A DNA stretch of 64,000 bases, from contig JALMGJ010000012.1 of the NCBI GenBank assembly GCA_023362775.1, forward strand, positions 22,526,001 through 22,590,000. The letters are read 5' to 3'. Source of the stretch: Charina bottae (Eukaryota > Chordata > Lepidosauria > Squamata > Charinaidae). Positions 9,852 through 28,002 of this stretch are shown here, piece by piece. The notes under the pieces are model-generated. The model was not told where the DNA came from and did no database searches. It saw only the letters and a list, made by a program, of their open reading frames with translations. A program made the position numbers and the translations under genes. Position 1 is the stretch's first letter, and the number at the start of each line of letters is the position of its first letter.

Positions 9852-10229
9852 TTAGCTGCAGTCACTGCCACCTGTTTGAAGTCCTATGTCAAACATCCAA
9901 TCAGACATAATGCTCCACGAGTGCCTCTTTTTATCCTTTACAGCTCTCAGCCTGACCCTCCTCACAGTGTCATTGTGAGGAAAGAGAAGCTTAAAGAGGG
10001 TCCTCCTACAACTTTGGCTACAGCTGACTGGCTTTGAAGGCCAACCCATCTGGAGTGCATCCAGCTAGGGAAAGCCAACCCACGCCCAAGCCAGAAAAGA
10101 ACCACCCAACCCCAGGAAGGTTAAGTCAAGCTGCAGAAAACGGCCACTATTCCTCTTTCCTTGTCTGCATGGCTTGCAATGACGCGACGCCAGGGTTTAA
10201 TGAGCTGCAGCTTGTGGGGATCTGAGCGT
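9852..10229. other. Unassigned spacer
   Basis: Between the LINE remnant and the TCF4 promoter-like region. No confident feature. Confidence 0.35.
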
Positions 10230-12394
10230 GCGCGTGAGAAAGGGGACCTCAGACTTCTGCTCCTCCTTCACGTTTGGTTACATTCTCCTTCCAGAGTTCT
10301 GTTTCCTCCATCTTAGCTGACTTTCTAGCCTGGCTGTTTACCTCTCTATGCTCCCTGCACTCCCTCCCTCCTCTCGTCGTCATTTTCTGTAATAGACGAC
10401 GCAGCAGGAGCGAGCAACGTGCAGCGGCGGGAGCTGCAGCTTATTCCCCCCCCTCTTTATAAGCACCTCTGCATTGCCCGGATGTGAATGGATTACAATG
10501 TATCTTTCAGGGAAACGTATTACTATCAATTTCTCCGTGGGGGAGTCCATAGTGATGATGAGAAAGAGGAGAGATTTCTAAAGTTGGAGCAAGTTTAAGA
10601 CTTTTCTTGTTGTTTAAAAAAAAAAACAGAGACGGGGTGGGGAGCGTTCAGCGACCGAGATTTTTTTTTTTTTTAAATAGATTATTAGCGGGCGTGTGTT
10701 TGTAATGAAAGACAAGAGGGAAAGTTACTGGATTTTCCTTTTTTAAACAAATTTGTTGTGAACTTTTTTTGGCTGGTTTTTAATTTTGTTTTGTTTAGGT
10801 GGGAAGAACTTTTCTGGCAATTGACTTATTGTGGATAATCAAAAACAAAGCAGGACCCCTCATCCGGTGTTAATTTCTTTTAAATTTGTGGAGTATTTTC
10901 AGCATCAAGACCGAGTCCGAGTTAAAAGTACTTCTATTTTTGAGAGTCAAACACACGTGAGATAATAAAACACCTTTACAGAAGACTTCTTTCTTTTCTT
11001 TCCCTAAAATATATTTCCTTGGAATATTGTGAACACATTGTTCCATTTAAGGTAAAGTTAAAATTTCCTCTTAGAGTGGTTTTTTTTTTATGTTGATCCC
11101 AGTGTATTTTTAACTTGATACAACTTACATTATGAATTGAACTGCATTGTTTATGTGATAGTAGCCACACACTTAACCAGGAGCGCCTAAACAGAATAAA
11201 TACGTGTGCATGAACTTAAAAGCCTTCCGTACCATTGGGAAGAAAATGAATTTAGCCTAAATCATGCGGGTGGGGGAGGGTGAAACACTATCACTCCGGT
11301 TTTCGTGTCGGGAGGGAGGCTGGGAAGAGGAATAATGCGAGGCCTGTAGCAGCGTTTGTGAAGTAGACCATGCTTGCGAAAAGTAGGAGAGCGGTTGGCA
11401 TAATCTCTAGAAAACTTGCTTGTGAACGCTCGATTTTGTAAAAGTTTCCATTAATACTCTCTGTAGGGTCACCTCCAGATGATAAAACGTAGCATTAACT
11501 ACCGTTGAAAGAAAAGATGCACCGAACAAAAAGAACTGGTTTTGGTGGGGTTTTTTTTTTCAGACAAGTATCCCAGACAATGGTTGTGGGTCTGTGTCCA
11601 GGCGGGGCGGGGGAAGAGACGGAGAAGGGAAACCTTTGTATCACGTGCGTTTGCAGTGGAGAATAACGTTCCTCGCCTAGCCTGTGTAGGAACGACGGAA
11701 GAATGATTTTTTATAATAAATCTTAAAAGTGCTTGGGGACTGGGGACGTGGAGGGAGGCGGGAGGAAAGAAGGAAGGAGCCGGGCAGCTAACGTGTAGGT
11801 TTCCAGCGACAGAAGCAGGGGCATGGAAGAAAATGAGGTGCCCGTTTGCCTTTATTACGTTGGTGTACATATATATTTCCTTGGGGGGGGGCAAGGCGTG
11901 CACGCGTGTGAGTGTTGGGGGTCCTTCGGAAGGCAAAACTGCCACCGAGGGAGCGGGGCGGCTCGCGCTCCTCCTGGGCTCCCCTTTTTCCTTTCTGAAC
12001 TTACAATCCGGCTTCTATTTGGATTTGTTTGTGTGCGTGTGTTTGGAGGGGGGGGAGTTGTTTGTGTTTTCCCCCCTCCTTCCCCCCCCTTTCCTCCCCC
12101 TCTCGCTTTACCCTAAGGCAGAAAAAAAGAGTTTGGTTTAGGAATCAGGGCTTCCTCCCTCCTCCGCCGCCGCGTTTTCTTCGCCCCGCTTTCCTCCTTA
12201 TTTTCCGCTCCTGTTCAGGAAGAGCTTTCGCGTGGCGCCAGCGAGGTTTCGCCTGTTCTCTCTCTCTCTCTCTTTCTCTCTCTCTCCTGCGTGTGTATGT
12301 GCGGTTGGTTGGTGGATGCTGTAATTTCGAGCAATGAAATCCAGAGCTCGGGGCTGTGGTCGGAAAGGGACCCCCTTCTCGTCACTCTCGGCCG
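10230..12394 (+). promoter_or_regulatory. TCF4: TCF4 upstream promoter/5' UTR region (inferred)
   Basis: Compared with the rest of the window this stretch has locally raised CpG content, homopyrimidine runs and long C/G tracts, and almost no interspersed repeats. That is what a conserved developmental-gene promoter and 5' UTR look like. A TATA-like 'tttataagc' occurs at 10456-10464. A GA/CT-rich tract (12258-12289) precedes the candidate first exon. Placement fits TCF4, where a promoter lies shortly upstream of the MHHQQ exon in mammals. I cannot fix a transcription start site from sequence alone; several starts are likely. Confidence 0.5.
12334..12394 (+). CDS. TCF4: Candidate TCF4 first exon with in-frame upstream ATG
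   Basis: A donor-like 'gccg|gtaggt' at 12394/12395 is the best 5' splice site upstream of the ATG exon. An ATG at 12334 (G at -3) has an in-frame TAA 12 bases before it (12322-12324) and then 20 open codons plus one base to the donor. Spliced to the acceptor at 13320/13321 the frame stays open through 'GLCDFAK' into the usual TCF4 methionine. So this could be a coding first exon giving a 27-residue extension, or simply 5' UTR with an upstream start. The extension is basic at its start (Lys, Arg, Arg) and Ser/Pro rich. I do not know that it is translated. The exon's 5' edge is unknown. Confidence 0.4.
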
Positions 12395-17257
<4,863 letters not shown>

Positions 17258-17298
<41 letters not shown>

Positions 17299-17340
17299 TA
17301 ATCAAACTTATATCACCGCCCATCTCCCTCCACCAGGTAT
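17258..17340 (-). repeat. (ATT)n tract and short L2-type 3' end
   Basis: About 40 bp of ATT repeats run into 'aaacttatatcaccgcccat' and 'ctccctccacca'. The latter matches the minus-strand 3' terminus of the L2-like copies at 39494 and 55051. Only about 40 bp of LINE remain. Confidence 0.55.
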
Positions 17341-20300
17341 AGTTGCGTTGTTATGGTGAGTCGAAATATGGCAATAGATGGTTCTGTTATGAAGTGCTAG
17401 GAAATACTCTTATGATGACATTTTAATATACACATTTACTGCTGCAGAAAACTCAGCGTTACTGTAGCATAATGTCATAGTTTGGACCATTGATAACTGT
17501 ACTACATAAATTTGGTTCATTCAGTTGAGACTCAGATCTAGTTGCTTTCTGTACAGGATCAGAAGCACTCTAGAGGTTTGATTACACCACTTAGGACACT
17601 TGTTTATATATCTGTTAAAATTGGTACTCATTTGATGAAAGGGCTATCAACGTCGGAAGAATTGGTTTGAAATTTTTATTATAAAACAGAATATTACAAA
17701 CAAATTGCATGTGTGTATTTTTAAAAGCTGTTCATTTAATACAGAATTATCTGGTGTGACATGTAATGTGTGAATGAAAAGAAAACAGGCCTGTATTTCC
17801 TTTAAACCTTTAATTTGCCAAATGTGGTTTCTTGCTACCTTTAGAACTTACAAGGCAGAGAGGGAGAAACGAATGTAACCTGAGCCACAGGCCTGACATT
17901 CCCAGGGCACATTTTTCACATGAAAGGCTTTTGTCAGTGCTGTAAAGGACTAGCAGTTTTTGTTTGATGTTTGCAGGTGTTCAGCAGAGCTCTAAAACAA
18001 TCCGGCCATAATGGTTCAGATGCCTTGTGACCTTAACAGGGAGAATTGGGGAAGATGTAAATAATGTTTAGGTGCCTATCCTTACTCTGAATACTGTAGG
18101 TCATGGGTTGGATTATTCTTTGCCAGTGACTTTAGGATATTAAAAGACAACTTCCACAGCATTCAGAAAGATGGCCAGCATTATGACGATTACATTTTAT
18201 TATCTGCAAAAATATTTAAAGCAAAATTATGGTAAGATAGGGCTCCGTTGAGATCATAGTAACATCTGCAAGCTGAAATTTTCAGCTATTTCAAGGAAGG
18301 TTATTTTTCATTTTGTTTCTCTCTCCACTTATGATTTTCTTTCCCTCCTGCAAAAGTATTTACTTTCACATATGTTTTCAAGAAAGTGTTGAGGATGTCT
18401 CAGTGCAGGAACTTAGAATAAAAACCCTGGCAGTTTTTACAAAGCCAAACTTTTCCAATTGTGTGTCTGCACAGATGCTCTCACAATGTTTCCTCTGATA
18501 CTGTAAGTCCTTCCACAGTCTCTTTCTAGATGTCAAGCTATCTCCATCCTTTCCACCATCTGAAATAGGAGAGCTCAGACGGAGGTATGATTAGAACCTT
18601 GGGCTGGTACTGTGCATCACTTGAGTAAAACGTCTCTCTGAGTCTAAAACTGACCTGTTCTTTATTCCTTTATAGTTGATAGGCTTATCCTGGAAGGAAA
18701 AATATAGATTATCTTTGCCAAAGTTCTGTGGTGTCATGCAGGGATGTTTGGTTGGTATTTTCATCATCTTATTTGAAGATGCTAATTTGTGTCGCATGTT
18801 GAGAATCTTTGCTAGAATCATGGCCCTGATTCTCATAAAGAGGTGGTAATTCTTTGTGTGGGCTGAACCATTTAAGATTGGGTTCCCATAGGATTTACCC
18901 ATACAGAAAATACCTTCCCATGGGGGGGGGGGAATAATGTTAGCAAGAAGAGTTTTAACTCAGTATTTGCTTTGACATAGATTTTTTTAATGCAGAATTT
19001 TTTAAAAAATGGAAGATATATTCATAGTAGATATTGATTGACATTTCCTATCATAGAATAGATATCATTTACTTTTAAATCCTTTCAGTTTAAAATGATA
19101 AGTACCTTGTTTCAAAACTGCTTTTCTTTGAATGGATGCCTTTCTGTACAAAGTATTCATTTCTAGAATAAAACATTCCTTAGGTTTTTAAAAAGGAGAG
19201 GTTCTTAAATAAAATTTCCTTCTTCAAACTGACCTCCTGAAATATTTATTTATTCAAATGGATCCTACTCTGTCACAAGTGCTCTGAGTAGATTATTATA
19301 AATTTAAACATTTAAAGGAAAAAATTAAAATCTGGCAACTTTCAGATTTTTTTCTTCCTTTCTTACAGCTTTCTACCCATTGTTCTAACTTTTAGAGCTA
19401 TCTCACTGATCCAAATATAGATGTGATAGATGCTTTCCCCCAATATTATCAGGTGGAGCAGTGTGTCTAAAATAATATGTGAGTGGGTCTATTTGAAGAT
19501 AATATAAAAATGCAAAAAATGGGTGTTTATAGTCTAAACAGTGGGAAAATGTAGCAATTAAGATATTACCTAATGTAATCATACATTTAAAAGGTACCTA
19601 ATTTTTAAAAATTTAATTTTCGTTTGTGTGTGTGTGCACAGACAGACACACACACTTGTGTGTAAAGAAAATCAGAAAAACGTACTAAAACATTAATATC
19701 ATAATCCAATACATGTACATAAGTAAATTGTGTAGAGTTGCAACTTGCATGGATTAACATGAGTAAAAGTAACACTTCATTAAAGTAAGAGTAGAAGGTA
19801 TAATATGCAGATGGACTTCATTTGTATCTACAACTATAATTACTTTTATGCATAATATTCCACTATTTAAATATAATGTTGCACCAAAAATACAGATAGT
19901 ACATAAATTGAAAATACATTCATCATTTAAAATAACTCTTACATAGCAGATGATATTATCATTTTTTAATATTCTCTTTGTATTGCCCTTTTTTTGAGAT
20001 GTATCCTAATGCACTACTTTTCTTCCATTGCTTATGTAATGGTTATGAATAAAAAGAACCTTAGTTCCCATCTATAAGTCCTTTCAGATGTGTTTTGTTA
20101 TAACAAGGTTAGGCATGCTCTCATTTCAATTTATTGGTTACTGTGTGAGGAGGCCCAGAAGATAGTACTCAAAGAGATAGTGAGCTACATGACACATTTT
20201 TCAGCACAAAAGTCTTCCAGTGGTATATGTAAACTATCCCCCCAAACAGCATTCCTATTGAGACATCCTTCCCAAAACTTACCAGTTAAATGCTTTGATT

Positions 20301-22690
20301 TTCTGATGCCTCTTAATCTCCTCAGAGTTTAGAATATAACATTTTGGGCGTAAGTGAATGGAAGTGTGTCTCTTTTTCCTTGAAAATAACATAAATAGTT
20401 TTGCTATAAGCAGAGGTAAATTAATAAGAACTGTTCTATAACTGGTAATTAAGAGATGTTTATGTAAACATACAAAATATTTTGTAATATATTGATTCAT
20501 ACTATTCAATGTAGAATCCATTGTAGCATAGTTCTTTAACTCTAGAAGTTTAGTTATGTTTATATTGTTGTATTTAATGCGATTAATATTAATACTTTGC
20601 TTTTATGTAGCACTTAAAATGATGTGTTTATGCGTGCTATTCCAATAATAAAAATGTACTATTCAGACCTGTTCTGAAAACAGTTATATATAAATTTATC
20701 ATTTCTTAAGAGGTCTTTGGGTCATGAGGCTGAAATACAGGCTATAAGCAAAATTAGTGGCATATAATTATCTTAGGTTGAAAAGAGGCATGTGGTATGC
20801 TATGGATATTTGAACATGATAAATTTTTAATCTTCTGAGTTTATAACAAAATAGTTGTAGACCTGCTTGTAAAGAATGACTAAAACTATTAAGAGAAAAG
20901 GCAACTCACTCTTAATGGCAAAATTGAGGAAAACTGAGTACTGTTATTTTATCATGGGATCAGTATGCAATGAAACCTCCCTTTTTTTGAACAAATAAAT
21001 GTTATGAGACCAAGATCATGCTCTTATTATGAAAATAGAAAAAGGGAGACAAGGAAAAGTTTATAGTATGATAAAGGCATTCTGATTTATTTTAGCATCA
21101 GCTTGTGTGATCAATGATAGATTCAAACATTTATACAAGTTGTCAGTGGAGTACTTGCTTAATAATGCATATTTGGAAGCCCATTTGCTTAAAACCTGTT
21201 CCCTCCTCTAGTTGATCCAAATTTCTTAAAATTAAACCTGATTAGTGTTATTGAATCAGTTTTTTTAGTTCTGCTTCAGCTCAACTGTCTGGAGGACCAG
21301 GCTTACATGTAACAAATATTGTGGGATTCAGGGGAGAAACTAAGTGAATAATTTGTATCAGTGTGCTGTGCACTTGTTTATTAATCAATACCATTAATCT
21401 GTTTGGGTAACATTTCCTTTATATGCAATAGAAGAGCTAGAGTTTTTCAGAGCTGTCTGTTTGGTTCATTTGTTGTTCCTCAGTGACCAGCAGATTCTTT
21501 ATGTGGCTGATAGTTGAATAGGACACACTTACAAAAACCCACAATTTTTTAACTGGAGAAGTTGATTGTATCTATGGGTATTGACATTACTACTCAGGCA
21601 TACATTGGATTTTATACATAAGCACCCTTAGATATGGCTAACTCAAGATTCACCAGTTGTTTATGCAAGGTCATATTCTCACTTCCTGACAACTTGTAGA
21701 AAAGTTTAATATACAAACTTTGTTAAATTGGTCAAATGTTCATACTGCAATAGGCATATATGCCTACACATATTTATCTAATTTTAGAACTGCCAGCAGT
21801 GCAGTCTTTTAACATTTGATGAAAATCAGCAAATTGTCTTAAGAAAAGAAGAGATAATTGTCATTGTTAAAGGGGATAATGAATTAAATAACAAATGAAT
21901 TCTTGGATATAATAGAGTTAAATAATAAACTGTACACTAATTGTTTGATTTTTCTTATATATGCATAGGATATTAGGTTTTCATAAACTGTTTTGTTTTA
22001 AGATTAATCTTTAATCTGTTACTATAAACATAGTCATTTTGTAAGCATTGCGGATCAAACATTTACTACTAACGGTAAGCTATGTTTTATATCAGGAAGT
22101 TTGTGACTTAGCAGAGCCTACAGAGAAGCATACAATCCTGGTGGCCCCAGGCCTGTGGTTTACAGTGTTTGATAATATGATGCTATTTAGATCCATTCCC
22201 AGAAGCCAAGATAACAGGTCTGCAATTGCTTAATCAGGAACTGTGTGTGTATTTGCAATGGTCTGGGTTTTAAAGATCATTTATTGAATTGTTCTTGAGT
22301 AAATGTTTTGTCAATGTGGTGGACACTGTAAGAAATCAGATAAAAGGAAGAAATTGAAGTTGCAAAGCAATGTAAACTCTATAGAATATCTGATAGATTA
22401 GTGAATATGGTTTCTAAAGATCTGATGTTTGTGGCAAATTAATCATAGGTAATTATTTCTCTGTGTGCAGCAAAACAGGAAGATATATATTTATTGCATT
22501 TGATACATACATAGGATACATTGCATTTGATAAATACATAGGATACATTTGATACATACACAGGCTTTTTTTTACATAGAAATGATATTCTGTGTAAGAA
22601 ATTAATCATACAAGAAATATTCCTTAGAGGAAATATTAAATTAATTTGGAGACACTTTGCATATTTATACAAATACATTCAGCACAGCTT
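17341..22690 (+). other. TCF4: TCF4 intron, mostly unique
   Basis: No coding exon or clear insertion. The segment about 17740-18060 is repeat-free, of balanced composition and rich in E-box-like and GATA-like words. It looks like conserved non-coding DNA, but that is only an impression. Minor features: a G run at 18920-18930, GT/CA words around 19624-19665, and an imperfect ~31-bp tandem motif ('ttgatacatacataggatac' type) at 22498-22562. Confidence 0.4.
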
Positions 22691-22727
22691 TGTGTAAGAT
22701 GTTCATTGTGTGCTGCTGAATGTTCAT

Positions 22728-22830
22728 GGCTGAAATCCCATGTACACTTTCCTGGCAGCAAATCCCGTTGACTTCAAAGAGTTTACTTCTGAATCTACAT
22801 GCACAGTCCTAAATTGAGAATATCTAATCC
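22728..22830 (+). repeat. Degraded short interspersed repeat
   Basis: Contains 'gaaatcccatgtacac', 'aaatcccgttgacttcaaag' and 'tttacttctgaatctacatg'. This follows the common reptile/bird motif 'AAGTCCCATTGAATTCAATGGG...TTACTTCTGAGTAGACATG'. Family name not assigned. Confidence 0.45.
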
Positions 22831-25800
22831 TATCCCTGTAGACTAATGCATAGGATTAAATCTGAATCAAGATATTCTGTTACATTAATAAAAGACACAA
22901 TATTACTCCAATATGCAATGTAGGTACTGAATATGACTGGCAGTTGAATTTTATTTCAGGAATGATAATGGGACCATGCTCCCTACTTGCATAAGGAGTC
23001 AAAAGATACTACTGAGGGAAACCAGTAAGAGTTGTGTTTATGTCACGGAATGGTTAGAAGGTGGCCTTATGCCACCTAATGTTGGAATTTTAGAAAAACC
23101 CTCCCGCATATACTTCGTCTTTGAAACATTTTATTGTTGTATCTGTATTCCTGTATTTCAGGGTCCAGTTGAAAATTGAAATTATTAGTCAGTGTCTTGG
23201 CACTATCAGACTTTTGCAGAATCTTTTGTCAATTATTTTCAGCCCACAAGACCCAGTTGGCTATGTTGGAATTCAAGTTTCTGATACATGAAATATGGCT
23301 TCTTTATTAGTACAGTATGGTGTTTAATTATGATTTAAAATTTCTGTAATAGAGCTTTAAAATGCATTGGCTTGATATTTACAGTTATTGTCAGAAATAT
23401 ATCACTGTTTTATAGGGGTACAATAGATTCCTGAGTAGGTTAAAATTTGAAGTCCATTATGCTAGTTCTAATTTTAATCCTATTGATTCATTGAAATAAT
23501 GTGACTTTTGCTGTAGGGTCTTCCTTTTTTTTCCCCCAGAGACATCCGTTGGGACATTTTTGGGTTAGTAACTGTTAGTAGCAACCTTAACTTGTAACTC
23601 TTCACATCAGAAAGATAGCTGACTCCTCAGAACTGGGCAGAATGTCCTTGCACCCCCAAAAACACTAGATATCTGTTTTCTGCAGCACTCAGTAATGATT
23701 TATGCACTTTGTCTGCAAATGTTCATCTGTTTCTTCTTCCATCTCTGCTTTTTGTACTGCCTAATCAGATGAATACTTTAACATTTGCAGACTTTTGCAG
23801 TATTTTGAGATTGGTATTAATACAGATTGTTATTCAGCTCTGTTGTTCGGTGGTGAGTTTGTTTTTGTGAACATACATGTTTACCTTTATTTTTTAATAT
23901 TTCTTGAAGTCTATGTCTGTGTTCATGATAAAGGAAAGGTAGTGCAGTGATAAAGTTTTTATTTTTATCCACAACTTTAGACACAGACACACACTTACAC
24001 ACACACATGAAATCCATGTAGGATTTTGGCAAGACTGCAGAATAATTGGAGGTGTCCTGAATTCTGTAGCCTTTTTGCTAATACCTTTCATCTTCCCATC
24101 TACAATGCTTCTGCACTCTAAAAAAGAAAAAGTCTTTTTTATTCATTTGGGAAATATTGTCTGTGCAAGAGTATTGGAGGTTGTTCTTGGTTGGGGGGGG
24201 GAATAGGACAAGAAAAAGGTAAATCATATAATTTAATAACCTTCCGTTAAATTCCAAAGTACCATCAACAACTAATAATGATCTTTCTTTTCCCATCTCC
24301 ACCACCAAAAAAAGAAGTTTTAGAGCTGACATAGATCTGAAATACTCAGTGCATGGGATTTATTAACTGCATCTGTCTTTTTCAAAGTTAGGATTTTTAT
24401 GTTATATTGTTAAAGCATATTGTACCCACATTTAGCATTCTCTCTAATTATTTTTAAGGCTCTGCTTGCCTTCATTGCAGCCTTTTGCAATTCAAACTTG
24501 TTTGATGCTGGTTAGCAGAGCTTAAAGTATCTTTCTAGAGGAACATCCACTTTTAAAGTAGCTTTTGAATTTAAGCAGCAGCTGTATTTACAAGGTGTCC
24601 TGGGTGAAAGAGGCTATATCTAGACTCTGTCACTGTTATTTTGTCAGCATCTTACAGTATTCACTTTGACTTTTTTGCTTAACATAAAATATCTTTTTCT
24701 TTTTTTGCTGACAATTGGACTACTTCAGTAGAGAACCTAAAAAAAGCCACATAATGTTTTCCCTTCTATTCTCAGTTGATTTTGATTCAAAATTTAACTT
24801 GGTGATCAGGTTTTCAAAGTTACCTTAATATTTGAGGCTATTTTTGGGAAAGCAGCAAATACTGCAGAATGAATGCAACACATCTACTAGATATAGTTTG
24901 GTTTAATTCCAGGTTAATGGAAATGATCATTCATACTAGTAAAACATGCAGGTAATTAGGGCCTTCTGGATCATGGTTCATTTCCTTTATGACCTCCTTC
25001 ATTTTTAATCACTTGGTCTCTCTTAATTTAATCCTTGCACTGTTCAGTAGGGCAGCTAAAGCATCGAGGTGTTTCCTACACTTTTAGAGTCTTCATTTTG
25101 GATGAATCTAGACATTTTCTTTGTTGAAGTTAGGACCAACCTTTATTTACTATAATTCAGGTTCAGTAATAAGTCTGTTATAATAGCAACAGATCAGATA
25201 TAAATAAATAAAACACTCTCTTACTAGTCTATCAACAGACTTATAGAAACAAGGAAGAAGATTGGGAAAGTTTGTCATCTTTTTTTTAAATGACATTTTT
25301 TAAATAACTTTAAGTTCGTTAATTCTTGTAAGTGACAAATCTTTCAAACAACTCATATTGTGATCTACTCAGCTAGAAACTGAGTTCTCATTTTAAAAAA
25401 GTATTATTATAGCATCCACACAAGCATCCACACAAAAAATGTAACCGGGGATTGTCTAAAGCACATTTGAGTTTAATAGAATAGCAGGAATATACTATAA
25501 ATGAAAAGAAACTGAAACAAAATGTGCACAATTTGGATCTAAGTTAGGTGTTCATTGTTTTATGGCACAGTACAAACAAACTTTATTTATAGACCTCGTA
25601 CTTTTGGAAAGGATGTTTTTCTCTAAAAAGAAAGAATTCATTTCTTCCTATCTGTACCATCGTATGTTCTTGAGCTAGTTGTTCTTTGCAGTACTTGACT
25701 TTTCAGATTAGATTGATGGTGAGGACAATGTGTTATGGAACAGACTCACAAAGGAGTCTTCAAAAACTACTAGCCCACAGTAAATTTAACACAAGTGATT

Positions 25801-25941
25801 CTTTGTGGCTTGGAAGAAAACAACCTGCCTTTATTTAAAAAAAAATGCCTTTGCCAATTCTTGCTACTACCAATATTTGTAATATTTCTGTTTAGATGTG
25901 GGTTTTATACATACTTCCTGAAGTCTTGCTCTAGGGAAGAT
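22831..25941 (+). other. TCF4: TCF4 intron, unique sequence
   Basis: No exon. Two sub-blocks, about 24430-24660 and 24950-25130, are repeat-free and homeobox/E-box-word rich and are candidates for conserved non-coding elements. A G run occurs at 24193-24200. Confidence 0.35.
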
Positions 25942-26076
25942 AGTGTTTTCCAAGCTGTGCAACTTCCAGATATGTAGCCTTTAATGCATAGAATTCCCAA
26001 ACTAGCATGGTTATTGCTGAGAATTCTGGAAGTTGAAGTCCACGCATGTGGAAGTTGCCTACATTGGAAAATATTG
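25942..26076 (+). mobile_element. Decayed hAT MITE
   Basis: Order and words follow the intact copy at 48671. Left end 'agtgttttccaagctg', centre 'gaattccc', 'agcatgg' and 'gaattctggaagttgaagtc', right end 'ggaaaatattg'. No target duplication remains. Confidence 0.55.
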
Positions 26077-26983
26077 AGATACTAGACGATGGTTCTTACC
26101 AGTGTTTTTTCTGATGACAGGTGTTCCATTGGAAAAACAAATCTTTATAAATACATTAATACTGTTTAATTGGATATGTATTTGTGTGGTCCATAACTTA
26201 GTGTTCATTGGTCACAATTCAGGATATGTGGATTCACCCATACTATGGTCAATGGTTTAGCATCAAGTATAAACTCAGCCGTGAAGCTTAAGATGTCTCC
26301 TGCCGTCATTCTGGTAGTCAATATGCCATTATTCTCAAGCACATACATTCTAACTTGTACTTTAACTACCATTTGAAGAGTTATTTTGTAGAAGTCTAAT
26401 AGTAGTGGTCTCTTAACAGATTTTATATCTATCATAGTTGGATGGTGACATCTTTAGAGATCATTTATCTAGATTTTTCTCATAACATTTTTTAAAAAAT
26501 CCATTGACCTAGAATAAAAATAACTATAAAATGGTTTTATTACCAAAAACAAAAAAATGCATGAGTCCTGATCAAATAGCAAGGCCATAATTTAATCTTG
26601 GGGGTTCTGGTGGTGCTTGTAAACAAGTTGAGTCATTTTAAACTTTACAACATTAGCCAAAATCCTGATTGAATTATGTCCTCCTATTGTTGGTGCACCT
26701 GCTGTTTCTTGTAGATTTGAGAATCAGTCACCAGTTTCTTTACTGGTAAATATTTTGAGAAGTTTTCAGTTTGGCTCAGACTTTTTGGATATGGAAAATC
26801 TTCATTCTTAAAGAGAAATTGGTTGTAGTAAACCATATCTGCGTTATCGGAATATATGTTCTTATTATGTTTATTAGAAAGATAGAAACACTTTCTAGAA
26901 AAAATACATTTTCTGTATGCAGTATACTTATTTACTAAATCTCCAGGATTGTTTTTATTTTCTGTGCCTTTCCAATACTTACT
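26077..26983 (+). other. TCF4: TCF4 intron, unassigned
   Basis: No confident feature. A 76-codon minus-strand open frame at 26205-26435 has no recognisable protein features. Confidence 0.35.
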
Positions 26984-27247
26984 TAGTTATTTATTTAATT
27001 TTTATCCCGCCTTTATTATTTTTTATAAATAACTCAAGGCGGTGAACATACCTAATATTCCTTCCTCCTCCTATTTTCTCCACAACAACAACCCTGTGAG
27101 GTGAGTTGGGCTGAGACAGAGTGACTGGCCCAAGGTCACCCAGCCAGCTTTCATGCCTGAGGCGGGACTAGAACTCTGTCTCTTGGCTTGCTATTGGCTC
27201 CTTCCCAGGGCTGAGAGAGTGTGACTGGCCCAAGGTCACCTAGCCGG
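26984..27247 (-). mobile_element. Second copy of the chimeric SINE, head-truncated
   Basis: Minus orientation. The LINE-like tail (AATAA, then 'ttataaataactcaaggcgg') is followed by 'gtgactggcccaaggtcacc' and 'gggactagaactct'. Then comes 'ttgctattggctccttccca' followed by a second 'gtgactggcccaaggtcacc'. This is the same fused arrangement as at 9113-9460, but the tRNA-like head is missing at the right edge. Confidence 0.8.
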
Positions 27248-27579
27248 TGATGCAAAAAAGACACAAGCTCAGCTTTTCTGCTATTCTAGTTCCTAGGCCA
27301 ATAAATCCATACTTTCTTAACGGTTGTTGGGATTTTGCATATTTTCCAGAGAATGTACTGTATAACATTCAGCAGAGATAATGCACAGTCCCCAGTACTT
27401 GTTTGAAAGTATGTATATTGACTGAAAAATATGCATGAATCTTGGGGGCTGGGTGAAGGAGCTGTCCAGAAAGCAGGCACAGCAACAGAGACGTCATGTC
27501 TCTTGGGCCCCACACTGTTGGATCTTGTGAAACAGACATATTCAATTGGAGATAGGTGGTATTGCAAATAATTTCCCTG

Positions 27580-27840
27580 TGCCACAAAGGGCTTTATAGG
27601 TGGTAACCAGCACCTTGAATTGCACTTGGAAACCTACTGGGAGACGCATGACACATAACCCATAACTACCTGTGTACTAGGGTGTGTCTATAACTAGATC
27701 AATTGCAGCTTCTAGATGGTCTTTAAGGGCAGCCCCATGCAGGGTGTGTTGTAATAGTCCAACCAGCAGGTGATCAAGATATGAATGACTACCAGTAGTG
27801 TCTCCTGGTCCAGGAATAGACACAATTACCAATCGAAGAG
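27580..27840 (-). repeat. L2-like LINE fragment, old
   Basis: Segments 'aagggctttataggtggtaa', 'accttgaattgcac', 'tgcagcttctagatggtctt' and 'aagggcagccccatgcaggg' match in order the + strand reading of the 39494-40325 copy. They correspond to the RT C-terminal region on the minus strand. Many differences make this an old insertion. Confidence 0.6.
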
Positions 27841-27844
27841 AGAA

Positions 27845-28000
27845 CAACACCTCCACCAACACAAGCAGGACAAGCCAGGGTATATAAACAGAGAGCAAGT
27901 CCCACTCCCTTTTCACACTGAAGATGTTGCCTAGTCTGGCAATGAAACGTCTGCAAGAAAACAACAAGGCTCAGAGAGCACCAAGGACACCATAGACACA
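27845..28000 (+). repeat. Possible Penelope-like element fragment
   Basis: Contains 'tatataaacagagagcaagt' and then 'aagatgttgcctag', 'ggcaatgaaacgtctgcaag' and 'aaggctcagagagcaccaag'. I associate this run with dispersed retroelements of reptiles, perhaps Penelope-like, but without certainty. The Tc1 element interrupts it at 28003. Confidence 0.3.
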
Positions 28001-28002
28001 TA

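Noticed and set aside
10456..10464. TATA box for TCF4 at 'tttataagc'
   Set aside because: Too short and too far from the candidate exon to call a promoter core; mentioned only as a word in the region.
11499..12337. Open frames on both strands upstream of TCF4
   Set aside because: Low-complexity pyrimidine-rich promoter or 5' UTR sequence; no splice or protein support.
26205..26435. 76-codon minus-strand frame
   Set aside because: No recognisable domain, no splice signals, and length compatible with chance.
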